DNA of 64,000 nt from UBA168 sp011055275 (GCA_046635845.1 JAQQXN010000002.1); one strand, 5' to 3'. Counted from the first letter of the stretch, positions 15,492 through 24,192 are shown. The notes: generated from the sequence alone by a model not told the origin. Program-made: numbers and translations.

Positions 15492-15959
15492 TTAGTTATT
15501 TTTCCTGTACTTCCAATTAACGCCATTTGCGCGGGCCGAGAACATCTCTACCACGTGGGCATCAAAGGAAATACCTTCAAGTTCCAGGGCATCATAAAGG
15601 CCGTTCAGCTCCTTCAAATCCGTATCCATTCCAACCAAATATCCGATCTCGCCGCGTGGATACACTTTTTCAAGCGCCTTTGAAAGCTGATGCGTACCAG
15701 TTAGATTTAGCGCGAACTGCATAACGGGATCTTTTGCTATACCCGTACCCCTCTTTATGTCTATTAAGGTGTACACCGCAGCGACCAATATAGACTGAGG
15801 AGTATAAGCCAAATCGACGAGCGCTATTGGAATCCTTTTTTCCTTAAGGAAGTTCATGAACTCATCGATTTTTGGTATCCTCGCCTTCGCCAAGGATACC
15901 GTGTGACCCTCTCCGTCCACGTTTACCCTTACCAAGGCCTTATCCATGGCTTTTACCAA
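15492..15959 (-). CDS. KEOPS complex subunit Cgi121
   Basis: A 155-residue protein of the Cgi121/TPRKB family, the KEOPS subunit that recruits tRNA for t6A37 synthesis. Recognised from IDEFMNFLKEKRIPIALVDL, a helical stretch with YTLIDIKRGTG, and QFALNLTGTHQLSKALEKVYP, which parallel the family's L-x-E..I-A-L-V-D and L-T-G-T-x-Q-I-x-x-A-L elements. A second ATG at 15947 is an alternative start. It overlaps the upstream nuclease gene by 20 bp and leads into the lipid reductase. Confidence 0.7.
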   Translation of the reverse strand: MVKAMDKALVRVNVDGEGHTVSLAKARIPKIDEFMNFLKEKRIPIALVDLAYTPQSILVAAVYTLIDIKRGTGIAKDPVMQFALNLTGTHQLSKALEKVYPRGEIGYLVGMDTDLKELNGLYDALELEGISFDAHVVEMFSARANGVNWKYRKNN

Positions 15960-16320
15960 GACGACCGACCTCGGCGAACTTCTTTACGTCCCCTGACCCG
16001 TTAATGACGACCTTAATCACCTGTCCCTTGCGCCTGTCGCCTATGAACCATATCTCGTCCGCTGAGAAGAGCGGCATCACAAGTATACGCCTGTGGTTTG
16101 GGTTTTTCTGGGCGTAGTCAGCAAGGCCCTCTTCCGTGTGCTTAAATGTCTTGCACTCGATGGCAAGCGGGTGCGTTTCATCCAAGTACATGACGTCAAC
16201 GCGCCTGTTGCCAACAACCACCTCCTCCTCTATCTTGTGTGAGTCAAAGCCGTCCCTGGCAAGTTCCTGCTTTACGAACTTCATCAAGGACGTATGGGAA
16301 TAATAAACCAAAACCTGCAC
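15940..16320 (-). CDS. PD-(D/E)XK-like nuclease-fold protein
   Basis: A 126-residue protein. RRVDVMYLDETHPLAIECK (about residues 39-57) has the D...E-x-K spacing of restriction-endonuclease-like domains, preceded by a helix (SLMKFVKQELARDGF) and followed by YAQKNPNHRRILVMPL, a conserved helix-strand in such folds. It resembles small archaeal proteins annotated as putative nucleases; target unknown. First gene of a three-gene unit with cgi121 and the geranylgeranyl reductase. Confidence 0.65.
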   Translation of the reverse strand: MQVLVYYSHTSLMKFVKQELARDGFDSHKIEEEVVVGNRRVDVMYLDETHPLAIECKTFKHTEEGLADYAQKNPNHRRILVMPLFSADEIWFIGDRRKGQVIKVVINGSGDVKKFAEVGRLGKSHG

Positions 16321-16399
16321 CTATGCTAATTGGCCGGGGCAAAATAAACTTTGTGCGAGGGTTTTGGAACCGCTTTTATGCCACGACTAAAGCTAAACC

Positions 16400-16750
16400 A
16401 TGGATGACGTAAAGCTGTTTATTGTAGTTAGGAAGGATCTCAAGATGTCATGCGGCAAGATCGCGGTCCAGGTGGCGCACGCCAGCGTCATGGCCGCGCT
16501 TTCCTCTCAGGGCACCAGAGAGTTCAAGTTATGGCTCGATGGAGGGCAAAAAAAGATAGTCGCAAAGGTGCAGGGGCTGGAGGAGCTAAGGCAGATAGAA
16601 GAAGAGGCAAGGAAGAGAGAAATACCCGTTCACGAGGTAGTCGACATGGGACTTACGGAGGTACCACCGGGTTCCGTGACCTGTGCAGCCCTTGGTCCAG
16701 CTCCATCGTCTTCGCTTGATCCCTTCACCGGAAACCTGAAGCTACTGTGA
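16400..16750 (+). CDS. pth2: Peptidyl-tRNA hydrolase, Pth2
   Basis: A 116-residue enzyme releasing tRNA from stalled peptidyl-tRNA. Nearly every family signature is present: FIVVRKDLKMSCGKIAVQVA with the catalytic Lys, HASVMAAL, WLDGGQKKIVAKV, and the closing TEVPPGSVTCAALGPAP. Length is exactly that of archaeal Pth2. Its TGA overlaps the start of truD, a gene pair commonly kept together in archaea. Confidence 0.95.
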   Translation: MDDVKLFIVVRKDLKMSCGKIAVQVAHASVMAALSSQGTREFKLWLDGGQKKIVAKVQGLEELRQIEEEARKREIPVHEVVDMGLTEVPPGSVTCAALGPAPSSSLDPFTGNLKLL

Positions 16751-17826
16751 TGTGCGGTAGGTCAGCTTTGAATTGGGAGAAGTTCGGGATCAAGCGTACC
16801 CTTAAGGAGGGGATGGGCGGAGAGGTTATTGGGCCACTGGGTTTCTGCGTTAGGGAGATCCTATTACCACACCGCGTGTGCCCCCAATCACTTTCTGACA
16901 AAAACAGTGGAAACTACACGTGGGGTGTGCTGGTGAAATATGGGGTTGACACGCTGACCGCAGTCGGCGAGCTGTCAAGTGCGGTAAGGGCGCCCGTTTC
17001 CTATGCTGGGCTTAAGGATGCCATATCCGTTTCCTCGCAATATGCCGCGGTTAGGGCCGAGCTAAAGGACAGGATCATGGGAAGGAAGTGGGCGTTCATA
17101 CCCAAAGGAAAAGTTTGGGCACCCCTGAACCACGATCACCTATGGGGAAACCTCTTCAACGTTCAGGTGATGAATTACCGGAGATTATCGTCTCTGGACA
17201 TCTTTTTAGGGGGGACACCATTTCCGAACTTCTTCGGTCCCCAGAGGTTTGGGCTTCGGCCTCCCTATACTCACGAGCTCGGCCTGCAGATATTGAGGGG
17301 CGAGGAACCCGATGAGCTCAGGGAAATGAAGCCGTCTCTTCGGAGCAAGGTAAGGGAACTTGCAGTGCAGGCGCTTCAATCTTACCTCTTTAATCTAATC
17401 CTTAGGGACCGCATAGATAGGGACATAGGTCTAAAGGTGCTGGAAAAGGGGGACCTAGTGGCGCCTCTTAACGTCTTTGGCCTGCCAGCCTACTCAGAAA
17501 TATCGGTAAGCGAGGGTGGAAGACTTAAACCCAATCAGGCCTTGCTTTTACCAGTTCCTGGGGCGGGTGTAAAGGGGCCTGGGCTTGACGTAGCGGCAAG
17601 GACGTTGAACGATTTGGGGGTGAAGCTACCCCATTGGGTAAGGGGCTGGTACAGGGAAGCCCTAATGACCCCCCTATCTCCCGCTTATAGCGCGACCAAA
17701 AAAGCCCTTTACCTGAAGTTTGAACTACACAAGGCGCAGTACGCCAGCGTGCTTCTCCATGAGCTGATTGGAGGTAGTTCCGAAATCCCTAGGGTTCAAG
17801 ACGCCTCTTATCCCTTGGGAACATGA
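16750..17826 (+). CDS. truD: tRNA pseudouridine synthase TruD
   Basis: About 358 residues, starting at ATG 16750 or the adjacent GTG 16747, overlapping the pth2 stop. TruD makes pseudouridine 13 in tRNA. Seen: VSYAGLKDAISVSSQYAAV with the catalytic Asp in GLKDA, LWGNLFNVQVMNY, FPNFFGPQRFG (the N-x-F-G-x-Q-R-F-G motif) and LRSKVRELAVQALQSYLFN. The insertion domain is small compared with bacterial TruD. The last 38 bp overlap the convergent aspS. Confidence 0.92.
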   Translation: MCGRSALNWEKFGIKRTLKEGMGGEVIGPLGFCVREILLPHRVCPQSLSDKNSGNYTWGVLVKYGVDTLTAVGELSSAVRAPVSYAGLKDAISVSSQYAAVRAELKDRIMGRKWAFIPKGKVWAPLNHDHLWGNLFNVQVMNYRRLSSLDIFLGGTPFPNFFGPQRFGLRPPYTHELGLQILRGEEPDELREMKPSLRSKVRELAVQALQSYLFNLILRDRIDRDIGLKVLEKGDLVAPLNVFGLPAYSEISVSEGGRLKPNQALLLPVPGAGVKGPGLDVAARTLNDLGVKLPHWVRGWYREALMTPLSPAYSATKKALYLKFELHKAQYASVLLHELIGGSSEIPRVQDASYPLGT

Positions 17827-19093
17827 CCACTTCCCTTATGTTATCCTTTCCAGTCAAAACCATGAGCAGCCTGGCCAGACCAAGTCCAAAACCCGCGTGC
17901 GGAGGCATGCCGTAGTTGAACCACTTCAAGTGTGTCTTGAATGAGTCTGGATTAAGGCCTTGAGATGACATCCTTTCCCTGAGAAGCTTTCCATCGTTTA
18001 TGCGCGTGGCTCCTGAGGCCAACTCTATCCAACCATACATCAGATCAAAAGACTCGCACCTCTCAGGCCTTCCTTCAAGAGGTTTCGCGTAAAAGGGCCT
18101 AGCAGCGGTAGGCCAATCCGTTATGAAGTAAAAGTCGCTGAGCTCTTCAGAGAGGGCTTTGAGCTGAACGGTACCAAAATCCGCGTCCTTCTCATGCTCG
18201 ACGCCCTTCCTTTCGAGTACGCTGACGGCTTCATCATAAGTTATCCTCGGGATGGGGAGCTTTACCTCAACTTCTTCGCGTCCAAGGACCTTGAGCTCCT
18301 TCTGGTTCTCTTTGTTAACGGTTTTTACGACGTGCTCCACGAGGCCATCGAGAAGTGACATGATGTCTTGATAATCCATAAAAGCCGCCTCAGCGTCGAC
18401 CATTGTTATCTCGCTTAGGTGTCTTTGCGTGTCGCTCTCCTCTGCCCTAAAGGCCGGAGCTATCTCAAAAACCCTCTCAAAGGCCGACGTGAGCTGCTCC
18501 TTGTAGAGCTGAGGGCTCTGAGATAAATAAGCTATCCTATCGTAGTAGAAAACGCTGAAGAGGCTCGCGCCTCCCTCAGTTGCAGTGGCTATTATCTTAG
18601 GTGTAAATATCTCGATGAAACCGTTCTCGCGTAGGTATGACCTTATGGCCGAGGACACCGTGCTTTGGATCCTGAATATGGCCTGAGGTTCGGTCCTCCT
18701 CAAATCCACTATGCGGTTATCGAGACGCGTGTCGAGGTCGGCGTTGGTCTTGCCAACTACATCTATGGGTGGGTCTTCGGAGGGCGATATCAACGTTACC
18801 TCCCTTATCCTAACCTCCGCACCTCCCGGCGCCTGAGGTGATGCCTTGGCAATCCCCTTAACGGCCAGCACGCTCTCTCTCTTAAAAGACGAGATCTCAT
18901 CCCAGAGCTCCCGTGAAACCTCTTTTTTAGCTGCAATGGTTTGGACTAACCCGCTTCTGTCTCTTATGACCAAGAAGCGAAGGCCACCAAGGTCCCTTTT
19001 CTCGTGAAGCCACCCAAGCAGCGTCACTTGGGAACCGTCAAGTTCAGGGGTTATCTCTGAGGCAAGGTGAGTGCGTTTTATTCCATAGGTCAA
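17789..19093 (-). CDS. aspS: Aspartyl-tRNA synthetase (archaeal AspS)
   Basis: A 434-residue class IIb synthetase, the archaeal length without the bacterial insertion domain. N-terminal OB fold for the anticodon (VTLLGWLHEKRDLGGLRFLVIRDRSG), motif 1 region FIEIFTPKIIATATEGGASLF, motif 2 APAFRAEESDTQRHLSEITMVD, and motif 3 GFGLGLARLLMVLTG. Whether it is strict or also charges tRNA-Asn cannot be told from the sequence alone. Possibly co-transcribed after L40e. Confidence 0.95.
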   Translation of the reverse strand: MTYGIKRTHLASEITPELDGSQVTLLGWLHEKRDLGGLRFLVIRDRSGLVQTIAAKKEVSRELWDEISSFKRESVLAVKGIAKASPQAPGGAEVRIREVTLISPSEDPPIDVVGKTNADLDTRLDNRIVDLRRTEPQAIFRIQSTVSSAIRSYLRENGFIEIFTPKIIATATEGGASLFSVFYYDRIAYLSQSPQLYKEQLTSAFERVFEIAPAFRAEESDTQRHLSEITMVDAEAAFMDYQDIMSLLDGLVEHVVKTVNKENQKELKVLGREEVEVKLPIPRITYDEAVSVLERKGVEHEKDADFGTVQLKALSEELSDFYFITDWPTAARPFYAKPLEGRPERCESFDLMYGWIELASGATRINDGKLLRERMSSQGLNPDSFKTHLKWFNYGMPPHAGFGLGLARLLMVLTGKDNIREVVMFPRDKRRLEP

Positions 19094-19106
19094 GGAAACC
19101 TACCCT

Positions 19107-19268
19107 TTAGCGCTTGAGCTTTGCCTTCTTAGGCCTCAATAAGGTCCAGTGACATCTCCTGCACTTAGTAGCGTTAATCGGGTTCTTAGCGCCGCAGTGC
19201 CTGCATATCTTATAATTGAGTAAGGCCTTCTCCGCAATAGCTCTCTTTTCTGGATCTTCTATTGGCAT
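19107..19268 (-). CDS. rpl40e: Ribosomal protein L40e
   Basis: A 53-residue gene read directly from the sequence: MPIEDPEKRAIAEKALLNYK, then a single zinc finger CRHCGAKN...CRRCHWTLLR and a lysine-rich tail ending KAKLKR. That is the archaeal L40e pattern (C-x2-C-x9-C-x2-C) at its usual size. It lies 13 bp before aspS on the same strand. Confidence 0.93.
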   Translation of the reverse strand: MPIEDPEKRAIAEKALLNYKICRHCGAKNPINATKCRRCHWTLLRPKKAKLKR

Positions 19269-19327
19269 TTCGGATGAAAAATCCATCGATGAGGTTATAG
19301 GTTTTTCTACTCCTATGCCATTATATT

Positions 19328-19870
19328 ATGGTAAAAGACTCTGCGGGGCTTGCGCTTGCATCTTTAGATAGCTCAATTCAGCTAGCAAGAACGAGCTTGG
19401 ATAACTACAACGACCTTCAGAGGGCGTTTCTGGAGCTGAAATCGCGCTTGTCATTTCTGGAGGTACAACTAAAAAAAGTGAAAGCTGACGCTGAAAAGAT
19501 AACCGCTCCCGAGCTAAAGGAAGAGACGACCAAGAACATCTTGACAGAGGACGCTATATTTGAAAGAATAGCAAAGGAGCTCTCAGCGCTTGAGCCCACC
19601 GTAGACAGACTCAAGGAAGGGGCAAGCGCCCTTGAAGGCATGATAAAGCAAAAACCGGTTTTAGGAAAAAACAAAGAGGAACAAACCATGTCAACCATGA
19701 GGCTCTCGCTTTCCATACTTAAGGCCCTGGTCGACTGCCAAAGGGACTACTTCCGCGTTCTTAGGCAGCTCGCTATCGTCAGATTTTATGTGGAAACGCT
19801 GGAGAACCTGCTTTCCGGTGAGATCTCGCGGGACGAGGCTGAAAAGGCACTTCGCTCTAGGAAACGTTAG
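19328..19870 (+). CDS. Unrecognised helical/coiled-coil protein
   Basis: A 180-residue, charge-rich protein that is almost all helix by eye, with heptad-like hydrophobics in LSFLEVQLKKVKADAEKI and in LSALEPTVDRLKEGASALEG. No cysteine cluster, signal peptide or enzyme motif. A TATA-like ATTATATTA just before the ATG is close to the start, so the exact start is uncertain. It may be an archaeal structural or ESCRT-like helical protein, but I do not recognise it. It overlaps the convergent Alba-like gene by 14 bp. Confidence 0.55.
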   Translation: MVKDSAGLALASLDSSIQLARTSLDNYNDLQRAFLELKSRLSFLEVQLKKVKADAEKITAPELKEETTKNILTEDAIFERIAKELSALEPTVDRLKEGASALEGMIKQKPVLGKNKEEQTMSTMRLSLSILKALVDCQRDYFRVLRQLAIVRFYVETLENLLSGEISRDEAEKALRSRKR

Positions 19871-20132
19871 GTTTTCTGTTTATGTCTATCTTGAGCTTGC
19901 TGACATAGCGCTTCTTATCCTGCTCGTTCCTTTCCTCCGTGAAGATCTGTATGTCTCCCAATAAGGCCCTGTTATCAAAGGACCGGACTATGGAAAGCGC
20001 AACCTTTATCGCAACCTCCATACCAGTTCCCTCGCTTATTATGGAAACGTTTCCCTCTTTATGCAGATAGTAAAGGCAGTCTCCAAGAACCGAGCGTTCG
20101 CTAGCCCCATCGCTTACTTGCACAACAGCCAT
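19857..20132 (-). CDS. Alba-like nucleic-acid-binding protein (divergent)
   Basis: A 91-residue protein with the Alba fold pattern: a central helix EVAIKVALSIVRSFDNRALL, strand GDIQIFTEERNEQDKKRYVSK and final LKIDINRK, matching the Alba order A-V-D-x-A-x-x-V-R-N-R-F, I-x-I-x-T-E and V-S-x-I-x-I. The N-terminus lacks the usual G-K-K-P-x-M-N-Y loop, which contacts DNA and carries the acetylated Lys, so it is a divergent paralogue. An RNA-related role is possible. Confidence 0.65.
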   Translation of the reverse strand: MAVVQVSDGASERSVLGDCLYYLHKEGNVSIISEGTGMEVAIKVALSIVRSFDNRALLGDIQIFTEERNEQDKKRYVSKLKIDINRKPNVS

Positions 20133-20341
20133 ATTTAATCCAGCGCGGCGACGTTAAAAAACTTTTTTTGCCGAGAAGAGCATTGGATTTTTTCAGTCAG
20201 GTTGCGATTTGGCGAACCAGACGACGCCTAAACCCCTGCGTGAAAGGGAACTTATGACCAGCAACAGGGCGTCCACTCATGGCTTCCGGTTGACAACCAC
20301 GCGAGTAGATGGTGGCAGCGCGGGCAAAAGCTCTAGCCCAA

Positions 20342-20414
20342 TGGGGCTGCGGGGATTTGAACCCCGGTCCGAAGGACCCGAACCTCCAAGTCTACCATGC
20401 TAGCCTACAGCCCC
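20342..20414 (-). tRNA. tRNA-Pro(CGG)
   Basis: A 73-nt intronless tRNA: acceptor GGGGCTG/CAGCCCC, A73, anticodon stem GGAGG/CCTTC (one G-T pair) with loop TTCGGGT (anticodon CGG, T33 present, G37), T-arm CGGGG-TTCAAAT-CCCCG. The D-arm stem is weak, as in several archaeal proline tRNAs. No gene overlaps it; the NAC gene ends 21 bp away. Confidence 0.9.
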
Positions 20415-20435
20415 AATAGTAGGGGGAGACCGACT

Positions 20436-20813
20436 TTAAAGCTTGACCTGACCTCGCTTCTTGAGCTCCATGAGCGCACCCGCTATATCACCGTGCGCTT
20501 TTATGAGCGCTTGCCTTGCCTTCTCCTTGTCAACCCCAGCCTGTGAGGCAACGAACTCAACGTCGTCCTCTGGCACTTGAATCTCGGCCTGCTTCCCTTC
20601 TCCCTCTTCCTTTCCTTTTCTGGTAACCTCACCACCTAGCACCTGAAAACCCGCTTCTCCGACTTTTCCCCCTATTTCAAGCACCTTGGGGTGATCAATT
20701 TCGATGATCTCATCCTGCGCCTGTATTATCACCTTCTCGACGTTTGGCACCTCGTTAAGCGATATCCCGAGCCTTTTCATGGCCCTTAGCGCTTCGCGAT
20801 TAGACAACGTCAA
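20436..20813 (-). CDS. nac: Nascent polypeptide-associated complex protein (archaeal NAC)
   Basis: A 125-residue homologue of NAC alpha, which binds nascent chains at the ribosome exit. N-terminal LSNREALRAMKRLGI, NAC domain VEKVIIQAQDEIIEIDHPKV (about residues 24-43) and a C-terminal UBA domain EDDVEFVASQAGVDKEKARQ...AHGDIAGALMEL (about 80-118). Third gene of a PAN-PUA-NAC unit; overlaps the PUA gene by 4 bp. Confidence 0.93.
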   Translation of the reverse strand: MTLSNREALRAMKRLGISLNEVPNVEKVIIQAQDEIIEIDHPKVLEIGGKVGEAGFQVLGGEVTRKGKEEGEGKQAEIQVPEDDVEFVASQAGVDKEKARQALIKAHGDIAGALMELKKRGQVKL

Positions 20814-21265
20814 TTCCTCTGTTTAACCACTGGCACAGCACTTAAATGTAACACCTCTTCTGACGACCAGGCAGCCCTTCCCCAGCCCAGAAGCTCTCCC
20901 TTCGAGTTAAGTATGACCACCTCCTCTCCCGCGTAAAACCTTCCAACCCCTTTCACGTGCTTCGCGAAGAGGCTCCTTCCCTTCTTTATGAACTCCCCTA
21001 CCTCATCCGAAGCTATCACGTATTTTTCGGTTCCAAACTGCGCAAGCCTTTGGGCGCCTGATCTGGTGAGGTTTATCAGGGAATCCCTTCCAAACGTGCA
21101 AAGGAGATCACCGTTGAGCTTGACCCCTCTGAGCGTCCCCCTCCGCGACCTCAATACCTGGCTTCCATCGGGAAAAAGACCTCTTCCCGTGCCAGGACCG
21201 AACTGGTAATCAGCTATGGTCCTCACCTGCTCAAGGTCTAAGGCGGCCTCAGAGATACCCGACAC
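20810..21265 (-). CDS. PUA-domain RNA-binding protein
   Basis: A 151-residue protein whose C-terminal half is a PUA domain: KYVIASDEVGEFIKKGRSLF, AKHVKGVGRFYAGEEVVILN, LLGWGRAAWSSEEVLHL. The N-terminal half (IADYQFGPGTGRGLFPDG, RSRRGTLRGVKLNGDLLCTF) matches the archaeosine-TGT-related pre-PUA region, so this is the small archaeal PUA protein family linked to tRNA or rRNA modification. It overlaps PAN by 17 bp and NAC by 4 bp. Confidence 0.85.
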   Translation of the reverse strand: MSGISEAALDLEQVRTIADYQFGPGTGRGLFPDGSQVLRSRRGTLRGVKLNGDLLCTFGRDSLINLTRSGAQRLAQFGTEKYVIASDEVGEFIKKGRSLFAKHVKGVGRFYAGEEVVILNSKGELLGWGRAAWSSEEVLHLSAVPVVKQRN

Positions 21266-22427
21266 CGCTTATCCCCTTTTCCTTCCTTCTCACAAAGGCC
21301 AGCGCTTCCTTCAGGTCGTTCATGTTGACCGCCTTAGCTCCCCTTCTTATGGCGTTCATTCCCGCCTCGGTAACCAATTCTTTCAGATCAGCACCGCTCA
21401 TTCCTTCAGTGGAGCTTATAAGGTAGGCCATATCGACCTCACCGTTCAGCTTTATCTTCTTCAGGTACAGGTTCAATATCTCCTCCCTTCCTGCTTTATC
21501 CGGAAGCGGCACCTCCACAAGCCTATCGAAGCGGCCTGGCCTAAGTATGGCGGGATCCAATATATCCAACCTGTTTGTGGCCCCTATTATCTTAACGTCT
21601 CCAAGTGGATCAAATCCATCTATCTCGGCAAGGAGCTGCATCAACGTCCTTTGCACTTCCCTTTCTCCGCTCACGGAGGCATCAAGCCTCTTCGAGGCAA
21701 CGGCGTCTATCTCGTCAATGAATATTATGCTTGGGCTCTTTTTCTTCGCCAAGTCAAAGAGCTCTCTCGTGAGCCTTGCGCCTTCGCCAACGAACTTCTG
21801 CACGAGCTCAGAGCCCACAAGCCTAATAAACGTAGCATCCGCTTCATGAGCAACTGCCTTAACCAGCATGGTCTTACCGCATCCTGGAGGACCATAGAGA
21901 AGCACGGCCTTTGGGGGCTCTATGCCTATCTCCCTGAAAAGTTCGGGCTTTTTGAGCGGAAGCTCGACGGCCTCGCGCAGAAGCTGCATCTGAACCTGCA
22001 ATCCTCCTATATCTGCGTAGGTAACCTTGGGTCTCTCCACTACCTCCATCAGCTTTACAAAGGTATCCTCCGAACGGGGCAACAGCTCCACGATGGCGGA
22101 GCCCCTTTGGTTAAGGGCGACCCTATCTCCTGGCTTCAGCTTGTTTTGACCTATGGCGCTGGTCACGTAGACAACTAGGTTAGGCCCACTGCTGCTCTTT
22201 ACCACGGCGCGACCATTAGGAAGGACGTCCATCACAACGGCCTCTATAAGCGGCGGCGAAAGTGCCTTCTCCTTGTCCTGCTCCAGCTGGTTTATGTACT
22301 CTTTCAGCCTCTCCACTTCCTCCTTAAGCGAACTTACCTGCTCTTTGAGAACCCCTATCTCTTTTTCCTCGTCTTGAGCGCTTTCTCCCTCAAGAGGCCC
22401 AAAGTCGTCCAGTGCCTTGTCTGACAT
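21249..22427 (-). CDS. pan: Proteasome-activating nucleotidase PAN
   Basis: A 392-residue AAA+ unfoldase that feeds the 20S proteasome. Order: N-terminal coiled coil (about residues 20-52), OB domain (about 62-125), Walker A GPPGCGKT (about 180), Walker B SPSIIFIDEIDA, ATNRLDILDPAILRPGRFDR with arginine fingers, and SGADLKELVTEAGMNAIRR. The C-terminus GVGYL keeps a penultimate Tyr as in the HbYX docking motif but with Gly at the hydrophobic position. First gene of the PAN-PUA-NAC unit; divergent from mbf1. Confidence 0.95.
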   Translation of the reverse strand: MSDKALDDFGPLEGESAQDEEKEIGVLKEQVSSLKEEVERLKEYINQLEQDKEKALSPPLIEAVVMDVLPNGRAVVKSSSGPNLVVYVTSAIGQNKLKPGDRVALNQRGSAIVELLPRSEDTFVKLMEVVERPKVTYADIGGLQVQMQLLREAVELPLKKPELFREIGIEPPKAVLLYGPPGCGKTMLVKAVAHEADATFIRLVGSELVQKFVGEGARLTRELFDLAKKKSPSIIFIDEIDAVASKRLDASVSGEREVQRTLMQLLAEIDGFDPLGDVKIIGATNRLDILDPAILRPGRFDRLVEVPLPDKAGREEILNLYLKKIKLNGEVDMAYLISSTEGMSGADLKELVTEAGMNAIRRGAKAVNMNDLKEALAFVRRKEKGISGVGYL

Positions 22428-22500
22428 GAGTTAAACCCGGAGAGAACGCTTTAACTTTTTCTACGAAACAAACGCATATATCTCACTGGATGTATTTTTC

Positions 22501-23061
22501 ATGGATTTCTGCGAAATATGTGGGGCGCCCATAAGGGGAAAGCCCTACATTGTTTACATAGAAGGAGCCAAGCTTAAGGTATGCGAGAAATGCGCTAAGA
22601 AGGCAGACTCCATAATCGAGAAGCCCACGGCTCCCCAGCCCGTGAAGACCCAACCCGCAAGACCGTTTGCATCGCAGCCCAGCCACGCAAGGAGCCCATC
22701 TCATAATCAAGGCCTAAGACCTAGGCCTAGGCCCCAAGCTCCCGTGCCCCAAGACACCATATTGGACGAAAACTACGGGGAAATCATAAGGCGCGCCAGA
22801 GAAGAAAGGGGAATGACGCCAGAACAACTAGCCAAAAAGCTCAACGAAAAAGAGTCGGTCATAAGAAGAGTCGAAGAGGGGAAGTTAAGACCACCCGAGC
22901 TTCTCATAAATAAGCTGGAGAAACAGCTCGAAGTGAAGATAAGGGCCTCTCCTCCTCCTTCTCCTGTCTCGCCCAAAGCGAATAACGATGGAATAACACT
23001 AAAGGACGTGGCGAAGCTCAGAGATGAAGCTCGAGCCTATCGTTGCTCTTCCATCCTATGA
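22501..23061 (+). CDS. mbf1: Multiprotein bridging factor 1 (MBF1)
   Basis: A 186-residue archaeal MBF1: N-terminal zinc ribbon CEICGAP...VCEKC (residues 4-39), a Pro/Arg-rich linker (about 42-82), and a Cro-type helix-turn-helix YGEIIRRAREERGMTPEQLA..LNEKESVIRRVEEGK (about 90-130). MBF1 is a translation/transcription-linked factor in archaea. The last 44 bp overlap the 3' end of the HD gene, so its final residues (AYRCSSIL) may be constrained by that overlap. Confidence 0.9.
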   Translation: MDFCEICGAPIRGKPYIVYIEGAKLKVCEKCAKKADSIIEKPTAPQPVKTQPARPFASQPSHARSPSHNQGLRPRPRPQAPVPQDTILDENYGEIIRRAREERGMTPEQLAKKLNEKESVIRRVEEGKLRPPELLINKLEKQLEVKIRASPPPSPVSPKANNDGITLKDVAKLRDEARAYRCSSIL

Positions 23062-23584
23062 GCGATGGCACCGACGATTTCTCGTAGATCTCCCGCATGT
23101 CTTCTATCAGCTTTTTAGCCATATTCCATTGTACAGAGCCCTTTCCGAACTCCCTCTCGAACCTTGCCAGCACGTGATCGGGTCCCAATATGGACGTACC
23201 CTCGACCAGTTTATCGGCAAAGGACACTATCTTTTCTTCAATGGTTTGTGGCACGTAAGCCCTTTTGGGCAAGCCAAGCTGCACTGCCTGTTCCTCCGTT
23301 ATCCCCGCGCCTACGTGCCTTTCCACGGCCAAGAGGAGCTGCCTTGGATATCCAAGCCCTTCTAGGTACTCTGCTCCTTTCACGGCGTGCGCCACTCCCT
23401 TGGTAAACGCCCTCCCTACGTCATGAAGAAGGGCTGCCTTGACGGCTAGGTCCTCATCAACACTAAGCCCGAGCCCCTTGGCAGACTTCACCAACTCATA
23501 AGCCACAAACGACGTGACGAGGCAGTGGGCTACGACCGCGGAGTTGGCCCCCGCGCGCTTTAATACCCCTAGGCCCTCCTTCAC
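23018..23584 (-). CDS. HD-domain phosphohydrolase
   Basis: About 188 residues from GTG 23584, whose GTGA overlaps the tfe stop; a longer reading from 23698 would lie inside tfe. HD-superfamily metal-binding residues are visible: H in AVVAHCLVTSFVAYEL, the HD pair in AALLHDVGRAFT, AHAVKGAEYL and AVERHVGAG, then EEKIVSFADKLVEG. This resembles small archaeal HDIG proteins thought to hydrolyse nucleotide or phosphate esters; substrate unknown. Confidence 0.82.
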   Translation of the reverse strand: MKEGLGVLKRAGANSAVVAHCLVTSFVAYELVKSAKGLGLSVDEDLAVKAALLHDVGRAFTKGVAHAVKGAEYLEGLGYPRQLLLAVERHVGAGITEEQAVQLGLPKRAYVPQTIEEKIVSFADKLVEGTSILGPDHVLARFEREFGKGSVQWNMAKKLIEDMREIYEKSSVPSLIGWKSNDRLELHL

Positions 23585-24192
23585 GATTCCTTCCTTTGCC
23601 CTGATATACTCTCCAATAGCTGGGTAAGCCGGGATATCTCCGACCTTAGCCTCTCCACTACCTCCTTGTTGTCTTGGGCCTGAAGTTGAGTCCCACAATC
23701 AGTGCACCTAAATCCATATTCCAGCGCCTCCTCAAAAGTGTAGCGCTTTCCGTCCTTCGGACAGTAAAAGAAGGAATGAGATGTCTCGTATTGAAGCCTC
23801 TTGTTCAGTATTTCTATGACCTTCTTGATGCGCTGCTGTATGAGGTAGTTTATGTTATTCATGTCAAGTTTCCAAAAGTAGGCGTACCACTTCTGGTTTG
23901 GTATCTTTCTTTTCTCGAAGGTCACCATTCCGTTGGCGTAGAGCTCGTTGAGCTCAGTTCTCACCGTGTTGACCTTAACGCCTATGAGCGCCGCCAGGTC
24001 ATCATCGGAGACGGCTTCGCCGCTTTCCAGGTTCTTTATTATCCCGCTTATGACGGGGTTTCCCTTAGAGTGAAGAAGTATTGGAACGAGCTCCTCTATG
24101 GTCTTAGCGTCAAGGCCAACTTGGCCGGTCTTCTCAGCGGACTTCTCGCTGGACGCTTTCCTTGTCCTGCGCTTTGACGACAATTTTTCCAT
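23581..24192 (-). CDS. tfe: Transcription factor TFE, alpha subunit
   Basis: A 203-residue TFIIE-alpha homologue that helps open the promoter. After a charged N-terminal tail (about residues 1-27) comes the winged helix (PVISGIIKNLESGEAVSDDD, ALIGVKVNTVRTELNELYAN), then a helical linker (INYLIQQRIKKVIEILNKRL) and a zinc ribbon FYCPKDGKRYTFEEALEYGF..CTDC (about 143-167). The lysine/arginine-rich N-terminal tail is longer than usual. It overlaps trm56 by 59 bp and the HD gene by 4 bp. Confidence 0.93.
   Translation of the reverse strand: MEKLSSKRRTRKASSEKSAEKTGQVGLDAKTIEELVPILLHSKGNPVISGIIKNLESGEAVSDDDLAALIGVKVNTVRTELNELYANGMVTFEKRKIPNQKWYAYFWKLDMNNINYLIQQRIKKVIEILNKRLQYETSHSFFYCPKDGKRYTFEEALEYGFRCTDCGTQLQAQDNKEVVERLRSEISRLTQLLESISGQRKES

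Noticed and set aside
23018..23698. HD gene start at 23698
   Set aside because: It would lie inside tfe; GTG 23584 in a GTGA overlap is the better start.
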